64,000 bases of DNA from contig NZ_KB891576.1 in the NCBI RefSeq assembly GCF_000373485.1, positions 1-64,000 of the forward strand. The letters are read 5' to 3'. Position 1 is the first letter of the stretch. Each line of letters begins with the position of its first letter. This document shows, piece after piece, positions 55,451 through 64,000 of this stretch. Position numbers and translations under genes: made by a program. The notes beneath the pieces were generated by a model. The model ran no database searches, was not told the DNA's origin, and saw only the letters and a list, made by a program, of their open reading frames with translations. The stretch is from Dasania marina DSM 21967. Its GTDB lineage: Bacteria; Pseudomonadota; Gammaproteobacteria; Pseudomonadales; Dasaniaceae.

Positions 55451-56746
55451 ATGTCCAGCTCCGCGCTCAGCACCGAACAAATTTTAGCCATAGACAAGGA
55501 TCACATTTGGCATCCCTATGCCTCTATGACCGACGCCCCGCCCAGCTATCCTGTGGTCTCCGCCAAAGGCGTGCGCTTAACTCTGGCCGATGGCAGAGAG
55601 CTCATCGACGGCATGTCATCTTGGTGGGCAGCGATACACGGCTACAACCACCCAGTACTCAATCAAGCGGCAAAAGCACAATTAGACGAGATGTCCCACG
55701 TGATGTTTGGCGGCATTATTCATCCCCCCGCCGCCAAGCTGGCCAAGCTGCTAGTAGATATCACCCCAGCACCGCTAACTAAGGTGTTTATCAGCGACTC
55801 CGGCTCGGTAGCTGTAGAAGTGGCTATTAAAATGGCCCTGCAATATTGGTACTCCATAGGTCGCAAACAAAAGAAGCAATTACTCACCGTGCGCAATGGC
55901 TACCATGGCGACACCTTTGGTGCGATGGCGGTGTGTGACCCAGTAAACGGCATGCACCATATTTTCCAAGATGTGTTACCGCAACATCACTTTGTTGCCC
56001 AGCCGCAGTGTCGTTTCGATGAAGCTTTTGAAGAGCAGCATATCGCCGAGATGAAAGCGGCGCTGGAGCAGCATCAAGAGCAACTAGCAGCGGTAATTAT
56101 AGAACCCATAGTGCAAGGCGCTGGCGGCATGCATTTTTACTCCCCCGGCTACTTGGCACGCCTGCGCGAACTCTGCGACGAATACGATGTGCTGTTAATA
56201 CTGGATGAGATCGCCACCGGCTTTGGCCGCACCGGCAAACTGTTTGCCTGCGAACACGCCAATATTAGCCCCGATATTATGTGCTTGGGCAAGGCCATTA
56301 CCGGCGGCTATTTAAGCTTGGCCGCCACCCTCTGCACCGAAAAAATCAGCACTGGCATCAGCCAAGGCGAAGCTGGCTGCTTTATGCACGGCCCCACCTT
56401 TATGGGTAACCCGTTAGCCACCGCGGTAGCCTGCGCCAGCATAGAGCTATTGCTGTCACAGCCTTGGCAGCGAGTGATCGGCAATATAGAGCAGCAACTG
56501 AAAAAAGGCTTAAGCCCAGCACAAGACTTAGCGCAGGTGGCTGAGGTGCGGGTATTGGGGGCTATAGGGGTAATAGAGATGAAGCAGGCCGTGAATATGG
56601 CCAGCATACAAAAACAATTGGTGGATGAAGGGGTGTGGATTAGGCCTTTCGGCAAGCTGGTCTACACCATGCCGCCTTATATTATGAGCGACCAAGACTT
56701 GGCCACGCTATGCGCCAAAATCACTAAAGTGCTCAGCCTGCAATAA
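55451..56746 (+). CDS. bioA: adenosylmethionine-8-amino-7-oxononanoate aminotransferase
   Basis: The product is a 431-residue class III PLP aminotransferase of biotin synthesis, converting KAPA to DAPA with SAM as amino donor. BioA hallmarks are HIWHPYASM near the N-terminus, MSSWWAAIHGYNHP, VRNGYHGDTFGAM, LDEIATGFGRTG, and the PLP Lys in CLGKAITGGYLSLA. The other bio genes are not in this window. The start is in line with the family; a weak CAGG lies upstream. A bidirectional terminator separates it from csrA. Confidence 0.96.
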   Translation: MSSSALSTEQILAIDKDHIWHPYASMTDAPPSYPVVSAKGVRLTLADGRELIDGMSSWWAAIHGYNHPVLNQAAKAQLDEMSHVMFGGIIHPPAAKLAKLLVDITPAPLTKVFISDSGSVAVEVAIKMALQYWYSIGRKQKKQLLTVRNGYHGDTFGAMAVCDPVNGMHHIFQDVLPQHHFVAQPQCRFDEAFEEQHIAEMKAALEQHQEQLAAVIIEPIVQGAGGMHFYSPGYLARLRELCDEYDVLLILDEIATGFGRTGKLFACEHANISPDIMCLGKAITGGYLSLAATLCTEKISTGISQGEAGCFMHGPTFMGNPLATAVACASIELLLSQPWQRVIGNIEQQLKKGLSPAQDLAQVAEVRVLGAIGVIEMKQAVNMASIQKQLVDEGVWIRPFGKLVYTMPPYIMSDQDLATLCAKITKVLSLQ

Positions 56747-56779
56747 TACGTGTAGGCTCTAGGCTAGCTATACACGCAT

Positions 56780-56810
56780 AAAAAAACCGAGGTATAAACT
56801 CGGTTTTTTT
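56780..56810. terminator. bidirectional terminator between bioA and csrA
   Basis: CCGAG (56787-56791) pairs with CTCGG (56799-56803), extended by A7 on the left and T7 on the right. It serves convergent bioA and csrA, ending both transcripts. Confidence 0.88.
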
Positions 56811-56818
56811 ATAGGCTG

Positions 56819-57010
56819 TTAAGCTTCTTTTTGATTTCCAACTTCAGCTTGGCCATGTATGCGTTCGTATATCTCTTCACGGTGGACTTCTACATCACGC
56901 GGAGCGTCTATACCAATACGGATCTGATTGCCCTTGCTAGCTAAAACAGTCACGGTAACGTCATCACCTATCTTCAACGACTCACCGACTCTTCTGGTTA
57001 ATATCAACAT
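56819..57010 (-). CDS. csrA: carbon storage regulator CsrA (RsmA)
   Basis: The product is a 63-residue RNA-binding protein that controls mRNA translation and stability. It starts [20 protein letters not shown], contains [25 protein letters not shown] with the conserved Arg of the RNA-binding face, and has the usual short polar tail. TAGGAG lies 8 bases before the ATG. No alaS or lysC neighbour is present, so it may be a paralogue rather than the primary copy; that cannot be decided here. Confidence 0.97.
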   Translation of the reverse strand: MLILTRRVGESLKIGDDVTVTVLASKGNQIRIGIDAPRDVEVHREEIYERIHGQAEVGNQKEA

Positions 57011-57239
57011 AGTTACAACTCCTAAAAGTAATGTCCCTGCTAAGTTCCATCATCTAACTTAGGGGCCATCGTATAGCATCAAAGATAGTACATCAATGAC
57101 GACTTATACTTATACACTTAATTAAAGGCCTCAAAACTCATTATTTCAAGGAAAGCGCCGATATCTAAACTACAATTATAACCGTCGTTATATCTGTTCG
57201 ACCCTTCATATAACCTCACTCAGATAAGATGGATTAACA

Positions 57240-59531
57240 TTGAACAATAATTATAAGAAAACAATAGCGGTAGTAGCTTTTGGTAGTTTATTCATAGTGG
57301 CCCATCAGCCCCACAGCCTAGCTAACAGCACCAGCACACCTCGCTTACAGCCGATAGAGGAGATAGTGGTTACCGCGCAAAGACGCGAACAGGCACTATC
57401 CACCATACCACTAGCGGTCAATGTCATTAATGCCCACTTAATCGACCAGGCCAGCCTGCATACTCTCGGTGATATCGCGGCGGTGGTGCCCAATTTGCAG
57501 GTAGCCCAACCCAACGGTGAAGTTTTGCCCTTGTTTGCCCTACGTGGCATTAGCATGGCCGATTACAGCACCAATCAGTCCAGCCCTATAGGTATATACC
57601 AAGATGGAGTCTACCTAAGCAGCAACTTTATGCACGGCCTCGCTATGTTTGACCTGCAGCGGGTAGAAATATTGAAAGGCCCACAGGGTACGCTATATGG
57701 TCGCAACACCACCGGCGGCGCCATCAATCTACTGAGTAGAACCCCCGACTTTGAAGCCGATGGCTACGCCTCGCTTAGCCTAGGTAATTATAATGCTCAC
57801 GAGATCAATGCCGCCTACGAGACACCGTTAATAGACCATAAACTGGCAGTACGACTGGCTACCAATATTGCTCGCGCCGATGGTTACAGCGAAAACCACA
57901 CTCCGGGGCTGGATGACCTCAATCAAGTTGATAGACAAGCTTATAGACTCAGCCTGCGCTATCAGGCCAGTGACAATATTGAAACCGTACTCAAGCTGAA
58001 TAGCAGTAACAGCGACACCAATGCCCCAGCAGTCATCCCCGAAGCAACACTGCCCGGCGGTATAGATGTATTGAGCGCTACCCTAGGTCTATTCAGCCAA
58101 CCTTTTTATGTACGCCCCAGCGATTATGATGGCCACGATGCCAACACGAGTAAAAACGGCAAAATGGCGATTACCGTGGACGGCGCCAACCTAGCGGTTA
58201 ACTGGCGACTAAACAGCGTCAACCTCAACTCCACCACCGGCTACTACGACAGCAGCTATGATTTGCGCGCCGACAGTGACGGCACCCCCCAACAATTGCT
58301 GGAGCTGGACTACCTCACCGACACCCGCCAGTTCAGCCAAGAATTTAGCATCAGCAGCCTAGAAACCGATCCTTTGGGCTATATCGCTGGTCTGTATTAC
58401 ACCCAAGACCATGTAGACACCCACGTTACCTTTGACTATTTCCACAGCCTAGAAGCCGTACTACCGGGCTACGCGCCACCCAATACCGGCTTTACCCAAG
58501 AGCAACGCTATCAGCAGGATAGGCAGTCACTGGCGGTTTACGGCCAGCTGGATTACCAACTTAGCGATACCCTCAGCCTAACCGCTGGCCTGCGCTACAG
58601 CCGAGACCGCAACAAGCAATTCAACGTCAACACCTCTATAGGTAACTACGCCGGCGTGCCCTTGGTGGGGCTTATCCCCTTAACCATCCCCTACGACGCC
58701 AATGCAGCTTTCCCCAGCCAGCGTATTACTGATGAAGAATGGACTGGCACCACTAAGCTAGTCTACCAACTCAACGATGAGCATATGCTGTACAGCGCCT
58801 ATAGTCGCGGCTATCGCGGCAGTGCCTTTAACGGTGCGGCAGTGAATGATGCCAGTGAGCTAAATCCGGTAGACCCAGAGTATGTGAATGCCTATGAAGT
58901 GGGTGCCAAAGGCCAGTGGTTTGATGGCCGGCTGCAATACCGCTCGGCCCTGTTCTACTACGACTACCGCGGCCTGCAATTTATTAATATCGTCGGCACC
59001 CGCCAGCTGCTGGAAAGCGCCGACCGAGCCAGCATCAAAGGCTTGGACTTAGAGCTTAGCGCGCAGGTGACTGAGCAACTCAGCCTGCAAGCAGGCTTGG
59101 GTTTAATCGATTCGGAATTTAAAAAAGGCATCCATCTTGATGCCAGCGGCCAGAGCTGGGATTTGTCCGGCAACGAACTGGCCAATGCCCCAGCAATCAA
59201 TGCCAACCTTTCGGCCAACTACCAATGGCTAATTAAACAAGGCCGGCTAGACTTTTTTGTCAATTATCAATTTATAGACGATCAATGGTTTACCCCCTTT
59301 AACAATACCGCCGGCTACGACAGCATAGGTCAAAGCAACTACAGCCTTATAGACGGCCGCATTAGCTTTAGCCCCAGCGACAGCGATGTAACTGTGGCGC
59401 TATGGGGTAAAAACCTCACCGACCAAGAGTACAAACTCTACGGCATTAATCTCAGCGAAGCCTTTGGTTACAACTACACTATTCGAGGCGCACCACGTAC
59501 CTATGGCATAGAGATAAGCTCTAAGTTCTAA
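57240..59531 (+). CDS. TonB-dependent outer-membrane receptor with TTG start
   Basis: The product is a 763-residue receptor. A signal peptide (about 1-28, ending SLA), TonB box (IEEIVVTAQRRE, 39-50), plug domain (EILKGPQGTLYGRNTTGGAI), and a long barrel ending GIEISSKF, with the terminal Phe, are visible. No ATG lies in a usable position upstream; TTG at 57240 is the only start that includes the whole signal peptide. No ferric-uptake (Fur) box was seen, so it may import an organic substrate rather than siderophores. It is divergent from csrA, and no dedicated transport partner lies nearby. Confidence 0.92.
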   Translation: MNNNYKKTIAVVAFGSLFIVAHQPHSLANSTSTPRLQPIEEIVVTAQRREQALSTIPLAVNVINAHLIDQASLHTLGDIAAVVPNLQVAQPNGEVLPLFALRGISMADYSTNQSSPIGIYQDGVYLSSNFMHGLAMFDLQRVEILKGPQGTLYGRNTTGGAINLLSRTPDFEADGYASLSLGNYNAHEINAAYETPLIDHKLAVRLATNIARADGYSENHTPGLDDLNQVDRQAYRLSLRYQASDNIETVLKLNSSNSDTNAPAVIPEATLPGGIDVLSATLGLFSQPFYVRPSDYDGHDANTSKNGKMAITVDGANLAVNWRLNSVNLNSTTGYYDSSYDLRADSDGTPQQLLELDYLTDTRQFSQEFSISSLETDPLGYIAGLYYTQDHVDTHVTFDYFHSLEAVLPGYAPPNTGFTQEQRYQQDRQSLAVYGQLDYQLSDTLSLTAGLRYSRDRNKQFNVNTSIGNYAGVPLVGLIPLTIPYDANAAFPSQRITDEEWTGTTKLVYQLNDEHMLYSAYSRGYRGSAFNGAAVNDASELNPVDPEYVNAYEVGAKGQWFDGRLQYRSALFYYDYRGLQFINIVGTRQLLESADRASIKGLDLELSAQVTEQLSLQAGLGLIDSEFKKGIHLDASGQSWDLSGNELANAPAINANLSANYQWLIKQGRLDFFVNYQFIDDQWFTPFNNTAGYDSIGQSNYSLIDGRISFSPSDSDVTVALWGKNLTDQEYKLYGINLSEAFGYNYTIRGAPRTYGIEISSKF

Positions 59532-59664
59532 GCTGCAAGCTTTTTACAGGGATGCAAGCAACTATTCTCGGTACGCCATGGACAATATTTCTATTTATCT
59601 CCAGCTATAAGCCCCAACAGAAAATAATCCTGCTAGCTTACAGTATCAAGCTTTTTCAGCAGCA

Positions 59665-59702
59665 TAAAAAAAGGCGCCATCCCTAGAGACGGCGCCTTTT
59701 TT
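59665..59702. terminator. bidirectional terminator between the receptor and the small protein gene
   Basis: GGCGCC (59673-59678) pairs with GGCGCC (59691-59696) across a 12-base loop, flanked by A tracts on the left and T tracts on the right. It sits between convergent genes, ending the receptor transcript and the purL/secDF/small-protein side. Confidence 0.85.
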
Positions 59703-59723
59703 AACATCTTAAAGCTAGGCTAA

Positions 59724-59927
59724 TTACTCAGCCGCTGGTGCTTCTTCAGCAGGAGCCTCTTCTACCGGCGCAGGCGCTGCAGCGGTTAGTTTAATTAAGC
59801 CTTCAGCTAAAAGAATTTTGGTTTTCTCTTCGCCGTTGATCGCTTTTTTATTGGCACCAATTACCGCATAACGCTCATCTTTACGCTGCTGTATGGTGTA
59901 CTCAGACGTCTTCTTTACTGTTTTCAT
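59724..59927 (-). CDS. small protein of 67 residues with acidic Ala/Pro-rich tail
   Basis: The product is a 67-residue protein I cannot name. The first 47 residues look like a compact folded unit (YTIQQRKDERYAVIGANKK, then KTKILLAEGLIK), and the last 18 are a Pro/Ala/Glu repeat (APVEEAPAEEAPAAE). No signal peptide or membrane segment is seen. AAGGATG lies 6 bases before the ATG, a good ribosome-binding site, and a terminator follows, so it is almost certainly a real gene. It lies 56 bp after the secF stop in the same direction and is possibly in its operon. Confidence 0.8.
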   Translation of the reverse strand: MKTVKKTSEYTIQQRKDERYAVIGANKKAINGEEKTKILLAEGLIKLTAAAPAPVEEAPAEEAPAAE

Positions 59928-59983
59928 GGTTCATCCTTTCGACAGTTGTTAAAGCCGGGCAGTATGCTCGGCCAGTTTAAAAA

Positions 59984-60904
59984 TTAGGGTAAGTCATCAA
60001 TCTCCGCAGCTTCTTTAGCCGGCGGAATCAAATCTTCTTTCGAAATATCCATGGCTAGCAATACATTGGAAGCCACGTAAATAGAGGAGTAGGTACCGAT
60101 AACCACACCTACTAATAAGGCTAGGGCAAAGCTATGTATCATCTCGCCACCAAACACAAACAAGGCGACCAATACTAATATCGTAGTTAACGAGGTCACT
60201 ATGGTTCTAGCCAAGGTTTCCGTTAAAGAAATATTAATAATTTCTATGGGCGTAGCCTTACGTATCTTGATGAAATTTTCACGTATGCGATCCGACACCA
60301 CGATAGTGTCATTCAAGGAATAACCAATAACGGCCAACACCGCCGCCAATACGGTTAAATCAAAGTCTATTTGCAGTATAGAAAACACACCCAGCGTAAC
60401 AATAACATCGTGGATTAAGGCCGATACCGCCCCCACCGAAAACTTAAGCTGAAAGCGCATAGCCACATATAACATGACTAAACCCAGCGCCATCAACATC
60501 GCTAGGCCGCCCTGTTCTTTGAGTTCATCACCCACTTGCGGGCCAACAAACTCTACTCGGCGTAACTCTATAGCACCGTTTACATCTTGGCTGAGGGCGG
60601 CAATGATCTCTGCACCTAATTGATCGCTCTGGCCATGCGGCAGGCGCACTAACACGTCAGTGTCGGAGCCAAAGTTGACTACCACTGCACCATTGTAGCC
60701 CGACTTTTCCAAGGTGTTACGCACATTTTGTAAAGGCTCAGCTACGCTGTAGTTCACCTCTACCAAGGTGCCACCGGTAAAATCTAAACCAAAGTTTAAC
60801 CCTTTCACCGCCAGCGAGCCTATAGACAGCAGCAACAACAGCAATGAAAAAGTAGCAGCTATTTTGCGCTGCCCCATAAAATTAATAATTTTTTGTTCTG
60901 ACAT
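59984..60904 (-). CDS. secF: protein translocase subunit SecF
   Basis: The product is a 306-residue inner-membrane protein with six transmembrane helices. The SecF signature LNFGLDFTGGTLVEV near the N-terminus and the helix segment VIGYSLNDTIVVSDRIREN are present, as is the C-terminal membrane block with FGGEMIHSFALALLVGVVIG. SecDF uses the proton gradient to pull proteins through SecYEG. It begins 22 bp after the secD stop. Confidence 0.97.
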   Translation of the reverse strand: MSEQKIINFMGQRKIAATFSLLLLLLSIGSLAVKGLNFGLDFTGGTLVEVNYSVAEPLQNVRNTLEKSGYNGAVVVNFGSDTDVLVRLPHGQSDQLGAEIIAALSQDVNGAIELRRVEFVGPQVGDELKEQGGLAMLMALGLVMLYVAMRFQLKFSVGAVSALIHDVIVTLGVFSILQIDFDLTVLAAVLAVIGYSLNDTIVVSDRIRENFIKIRKATPIEIINISLTETLARTIVTSLTTILVLVALFVFGGEMIHSFALALLVGVVIGTYSSIYVASNVLLAMDISKEDLIPPAKEAAEIDDLP

Positions 60905-60926
60905 AATATGACCGTTTAATTCCGTG

Positions 60927-62792
60927 CTATATGGACAGTTTGCTAACTTTGCGACCGCCGTGAATTAAATTAACCAATGCTCTAGAACCGATGATAGCGG
61001 TAAACATTGAAGTGATAATACCCAGCGATAAAGTCACCGCGAAGCCGCGTACCGGGCCGGTGCCCACAGCGTATAGTATGACCGCCACCAATAAAGTGGT
61101 GAGGTTGGCATCCATAATAGTGACAAAGGCGCGCCCATAACCGGAGTTAATCGCCTGTTGTGGCGGCATGCCATTCTTTAACTCTTCTTTAATACGGGCA
61201 AAAATTAACACGTTGGCGTCCACCGCCATACCCACAGTTAATACCACACCCGCTATACCCGGCAGGGTTAAAGTAGCCGACATCAACGACATTAGGGCCA
61301 CTAACAATATCAAGTTAACCGCCAAGCCCAGCACCGCAATAACACCAAATAAGCGATAGTAAATCATCATAAAGGCCGCCACTAAGGCTAGGCCTATCTG
61401 TACCGACATTAAGCCCTGCTGAATATTCTCGGCACCCAGTGATGGCCCTACCGTGCGCTCTTCAACAAAGTCCATAGGCGCGGCTAAGGCACCGGCGCGT
61501 AATAACAATGCCAACTCGGCAGCTTCAGCGGGGCTATCTAAACCGGTAATGCGAAAGCGTACGCCCAGCGCAGATTGTATGGTGGCCAAGCTAATAATAC
61601 GTTTTTCGTCATAGGGTATTTTTACTATGACTTCTTCGCCAGCTTCGTTCATCTCATAGCGGGTGCGGCTTTTGCGCTCTAAAAACAACACACCCAAACG
61701 ACGCTTGATATTGTTGCGAGTAACGCGGTGCATCATGCTACCGCCTTCGCTATCTAAGGTGATATTGACTTCCGGCTGGCTGGTTTGCGGATCAAACCCG
61801 GCGGAGGCATTGGCTACGCGCTCACCAGTAATCACTGCATTACGCTCTAGCCAGGCCGTGCCGCGGCCTTGATCGCGGTATTCGAATTCTTCGCGGGTGG
61901 CGCTGCTGGCACTGAGTTTAGCTTCTAAGCGAAACTCCAAGTTAGCCGTTTTACCCAGTATACGCTTAGCTTCGGCGGTGTCTTGCACGCCAGGTAATTC
62001 CACCACAATACGGTTGCTACCTTGACGCTGTACCAACGGCTCTGACACGCCCAATTCGTTAACGCGGTTGCGCAGCGTGGTTAAGTTTTGGCTTACGGCG
62101 TAGTCTGTAATCTCTTTGATTTTGGATTCGGAAATCATCCAACGCAATTGAAAGCTGTTGTCACTATTATTATCTTCGCGCACTAACTCGGGGTATTCGC
62201 TGCGAATTTTTTTACTGGCTTGCTGACGTAACTCTTCGGTTTTAAATTTACCGACAATAAATCCGCCCTGCTTATCTAAGCTTACAAAGCCGCGAATCTT
62301 TTCTTCCCGCAGCTGCCGCTTAATACCGGCATTATAAATTTCCATGCGCTTAGCCAGCGCCGCTTGGGTATCCACTTCTAATAAAAAGTGTACCCCGCCG
62401 CTTAAGTCCAAGCCCAATTTCATAGGCTCTGCGCCCCAGCTGCTTAACCAGTCGGGGGTAGTGGTGGCCAGATTTAAGGCCACCACATAGCCGTCACCCA
62501 AGGCGCGCTGTATCACGCTCTGGGCGTGCAATTGATCATCCCTATGCTGTAAACGAATTAAGGCGTTTTTGGCATTATCGCCTATCTCTTCACCAAAATA
62601 AGCGATATCAGCCTCTTGCAGGGCTAGCGTGACACGGCTTAGCGCCTTGTCATCGATTAAGGTGGTACTACTGTCACCGGATATTTGCACCGCCGGGTCG
62701 GGGACATATAGATTGGGTGCGGCATAAAAGAAACCCACGCTGACAACAAACGCTATCAGCAGGTATTTCCAAAGAGGGTATGTATTTAGCAT
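60927..62792 (-). CDS. secD: protein translocase subunit SecD
   Basis: The product is a 621-residue inner-membrane protein. It has an N-terminal transmembrane helix, the LGLDLSGGVHFLLEVD motif, a large periplasmic P1 head domain (about 120-440), and a C-terminal membrane block with GMAVDANVLIFARIKEE, carrying the Asp proposed to carry protons. It pairs with SecF downstream. In most gammaproteobacteria tgt and yajC lie just upstream; here the upstream gene is purL, an unusual context. Confidence 0.97.
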   Translation of the reverse strand: MLNTYPLWKYLLIAFVVSVGFFYAAPNLYVPDPAVQISGDSSTTLIDDKALSRVTLALQEADIAYFGEEIGDNAKNALIRLQHRDDQLHAQSVIQRALGDGYVVALNLATTTPDWLSSWGAEPMKLGLDLSGGVHFLLEVDTQAALAKRMEIYNAGIKRQLREEKIRGFVSLDKQGGFIVGKFKTEELRQQASKKIRSEYPELVREDNNSDNSFQLRWMISESKIKEITDYAVSQNLTTLRNRVNELGVSEPLVQRQGSNRIVVELPGVQDTAEAKRILGKTANLEFRLEAKLSASSATREEFEYRDQGRGTAWLERNAVITGERVANASAGFDPQTSQPEVNITLDSEGGSMMHRVTRNNIKRRLGVLFLERKSRTRYEMNEAGEEVIVKIPYDEKRIISLATIQSALGVRFRITGLDSPAEAAELALLLRAGALAAPMDFVEERTVGPSLGAENIQQGLMSVQIGLALVAAFMMIYYRLFGVIAVLGLAVNLILLVALMSLMSATLTLPGIAGVVLTVGMAVDANVLIFARIKEELKNGMPPQQAINSGYGRAFVTIMDANLTTLLVAVILYAVGTGPVRGFAVTLSLGIITSMFTAIIGSRALVNLIHGGRKVSKLSI

Positions 62793-62878
62793 AACTGTTC
62801 CATTATTAGCGCCGCCTTTATAGCCGCGCCCTAGTTGTTCTTTTTTATTAATGCCTTACGGCGCTTTATAAAATAGGC

Positions 62879-64000
62879 TTAGCCCACCCAAACCCGCGCA
62901 TTGCGGAATAGACGCATCCAAGCGCCGTCTTCATCCCACTCATCAGGCTGCCACGAGTTTTGCACGGCGCGGAATACGCGCTCGGGGTGCGGCATCATGA
63001 TAGTGACACGGCCATCGGCGCTGCTAACTGCACTAATACCTTCCGGTGAACCGTTGGGGTTGGCAGGGTAACGCTCGGTGACTTGTAGGTGGTTATCGAT
63101 ATAACGCATACCTACGTGATCAGTTTCGGCCAAGGCTTGCTGCTGCTTATCACTGCTAAACTCAGCGCGGCCCTCACCGTGAGCAATCGCTACCGGCATA
63201 TACGAGCCAGCCATCCCCTTCAGTAATATGGAGGGTGATTGTTGAATTTCAACCAGTGCCACTCGCGCCTCAAATTGCTCAGAGCTATTGCGTACAAAAC
63301 GCGGCCAGTGATCGGCACCGGGGATAAGGCTCTTAAGGTTGGACATCATCTGGCAACCATTACACACCCCCAAGCTAAAGGTGTCTTCGCGGTGGAAGAA
63401 AGTTTCGAACTGGTCACGGGCGCGCTTGTTAAACAAGATGGTCTTGGCCCAGCCTTCACCGGCCCCCAATACATCACCGTAGGAGAAACCACCACAGGCA
63501 GCTAAACCTCTAAATTCATCTAGGGTGACACGACCCGATAAGATGTCGCTCATGTGTACATCTACCGCAGTAAAACCGGCCTTATCAAAGGCCGCTGCCA
63601 TTTCCATTTGGCCGTTTACGCCCTGCTCACGCAGTATCGCCACTTTGGGCTTGTTACGTTTTTTGAGGAACTTAGCGGCCACATCTTTATTGGGGTCGTA
63701 GCTAAGCTGGGTAGAAAGGCCGGGGTTATCCTCGCTGATTAACGCAAACTCTTGCTCAGCACACTCGGGGTTATCGCGTAGCGCCTGTATACGGTAGCTA
63801 ACCTCAGACCACATTTGCTGGTAGTGGCTGCGGGGCTGGCTAAGCAGCACGTTATCACCGCGGCTAATCGTGATTTGATCGTCTTCATTGACCTCACCGA
63901 TAAGCTTAACCGCATCGGCCAAGCCCTGATCGGCAAAGGCTTTGATTACACTTTTTAAGCTGCGGCGCTTCACTTGCAATACCGCGCCCAGCTCTTCGTT
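62879..64000 (-). CDS. purL: phosphoribosylformylglycinamidine synthase, C-terminal part (cut by window end)
   Basis: This is the 3' end of the large PurL (FGAM synthase), with about 373 residues visible. The reading frame stays open to the window edge, beginning [10 protein letters not shown], the conserved end of the catalytic domain. The C-terminal glutamine amidotransferase domain is complete: [20 protein letters not shown], the nucleophile Cys in [15 protein letters not shown], and the His-x-Glu pair in [12 protein letters not shown]. It makes FGAM from FGAR, ATP and glutamine in purine synthesis. The secD gene begins 87 bp after its stop. Confidence 0.96.
   Translation of the reverse strand, partial: NEELGAVLQVKRRSLKSVIKAFADQGLADAVKLIGEVNEDDQITISRGDNVLLSQPRSHYQQMWSEVSYRIQALRDNPECAEQEFALISEDNPGLSTQLSYDPNKDVAAKFLKKRNKPKVAILREQGVNGQMEMAAAFDKAGFTAVDVHMSDILSGRVTLDEFRGLAACGGFSYGDVLGAGEGWAKTILFNKRARDQFETFFHREDTFSLGVCNGCQMMSNLKSLIPGADHWPRFVRNSSEQFEARVALVEIQQSPSILLKGMAGSYMPVAIAHGEGRAEFSSDKQQQALAETDHVGMRYIDNHLQVTERYPANPNGSPEGISAVSSADGRVTIMMPHPERVFRAVQNSWQPDEWDEDGAWMRLFRNARVWVG

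Noticed and set aside
1-64000. CRISPR arrays, tRNA or rRNA genes
   Set aside because: No regularly spaced direct repeats, and no tRNA or rRNA-like stretches were recognised in either strand by reading; a covariance-model scan would be needed to exclude small RNAs.

Overview
The window (64 kb, roughly half G+C, densely coding) looks like chromosomal DNA of a free-living, probably marine gammaproteobacterium. The evidence is the hisS-yfgM-bamB-der order, the pilW/rodZ/ispG block, SthA, Cti, CsrA, two large TonB-dependent receptors and an IscR-controlled suf operon. Assignment below class (a Cellvibrionales/Spongiibacterales-like organism) is an inference from gene content only.

Layout. 1-400: end of an IS30-type insertion sequence. 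428-17907: an accessory metabolic region. It holds a LysR regulator, a BCCT transporter, a zinc-ribbon Nudix hydrolase, an AA_synth-family protein, a TPR-sulfotransferase, a TonB-dependent receptor, an ADP-forming acyl-CoA synthetase, a two-subunit aconitase X, an aberrant SDR, a D-2-hydroxyacid dehydrogenase and an Ldh_2-family dehydrogenase. Together these could take up a small organic or amino-acid-like substrate across both membranes, dehydrate, reduce or oxidise it, and handle it as a CoA ester. The substrate is unknown. A composite motif (ATTCGAC-N12-TTTTCGACA) occurs upstream of both the LysR gene and the receptor gene and suggests one regulon.

18229-36125: about 18 kb of genes all on the minus strand. 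It begins with iscR, preceded by a clear promoter and a type-1 IscR site, and continues iscS-sufB-sufC-sufD-sufS-sufA-sufT-sufE, ndk, rlmN, pilW, rodZ, ispG, hisS, yfgM, bamB, der and a TauE-type permease, ending in a strong hairpin terminator. Two Fe-S enzymes, RlmN and IspG, lie downstream of the Fe-S assembly genes.

36294-47553: trmJ and suhB (divergent), a hybrid 7TMR-DISM histidine kinase, and divergent from it an unusual 1056-residue fusion of an acetoacetate-decarboxylase-like domain to a phytoene-desaturase-like flavoprotein. Then come an ion channel ending in a zinc ribbon, a YjbQ protein and the fatty-acid cis/trans isomerase Cti.

47651-57010: sthA with an HDOD gene, a PilZ protein coupled to a polysaccharide deacetylase, a Bax-like glucosaminidase, a YgjP-like metallopeptidase, recQ, bioA and csrA. 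57240-64000: a second TonB-dependent receptor with a TTG start, a small conserved-looking protein, secF, secD (no yajC beside them) and the 3' part of purL, which runs off the window.

The strongest candidates for something undescribed are the aconitase X region with its shared operator-like motif, and the decarboxylase/desaturase-like fusion protein. No CRISPR array, prophage, tRNA or rRNA was recognised.
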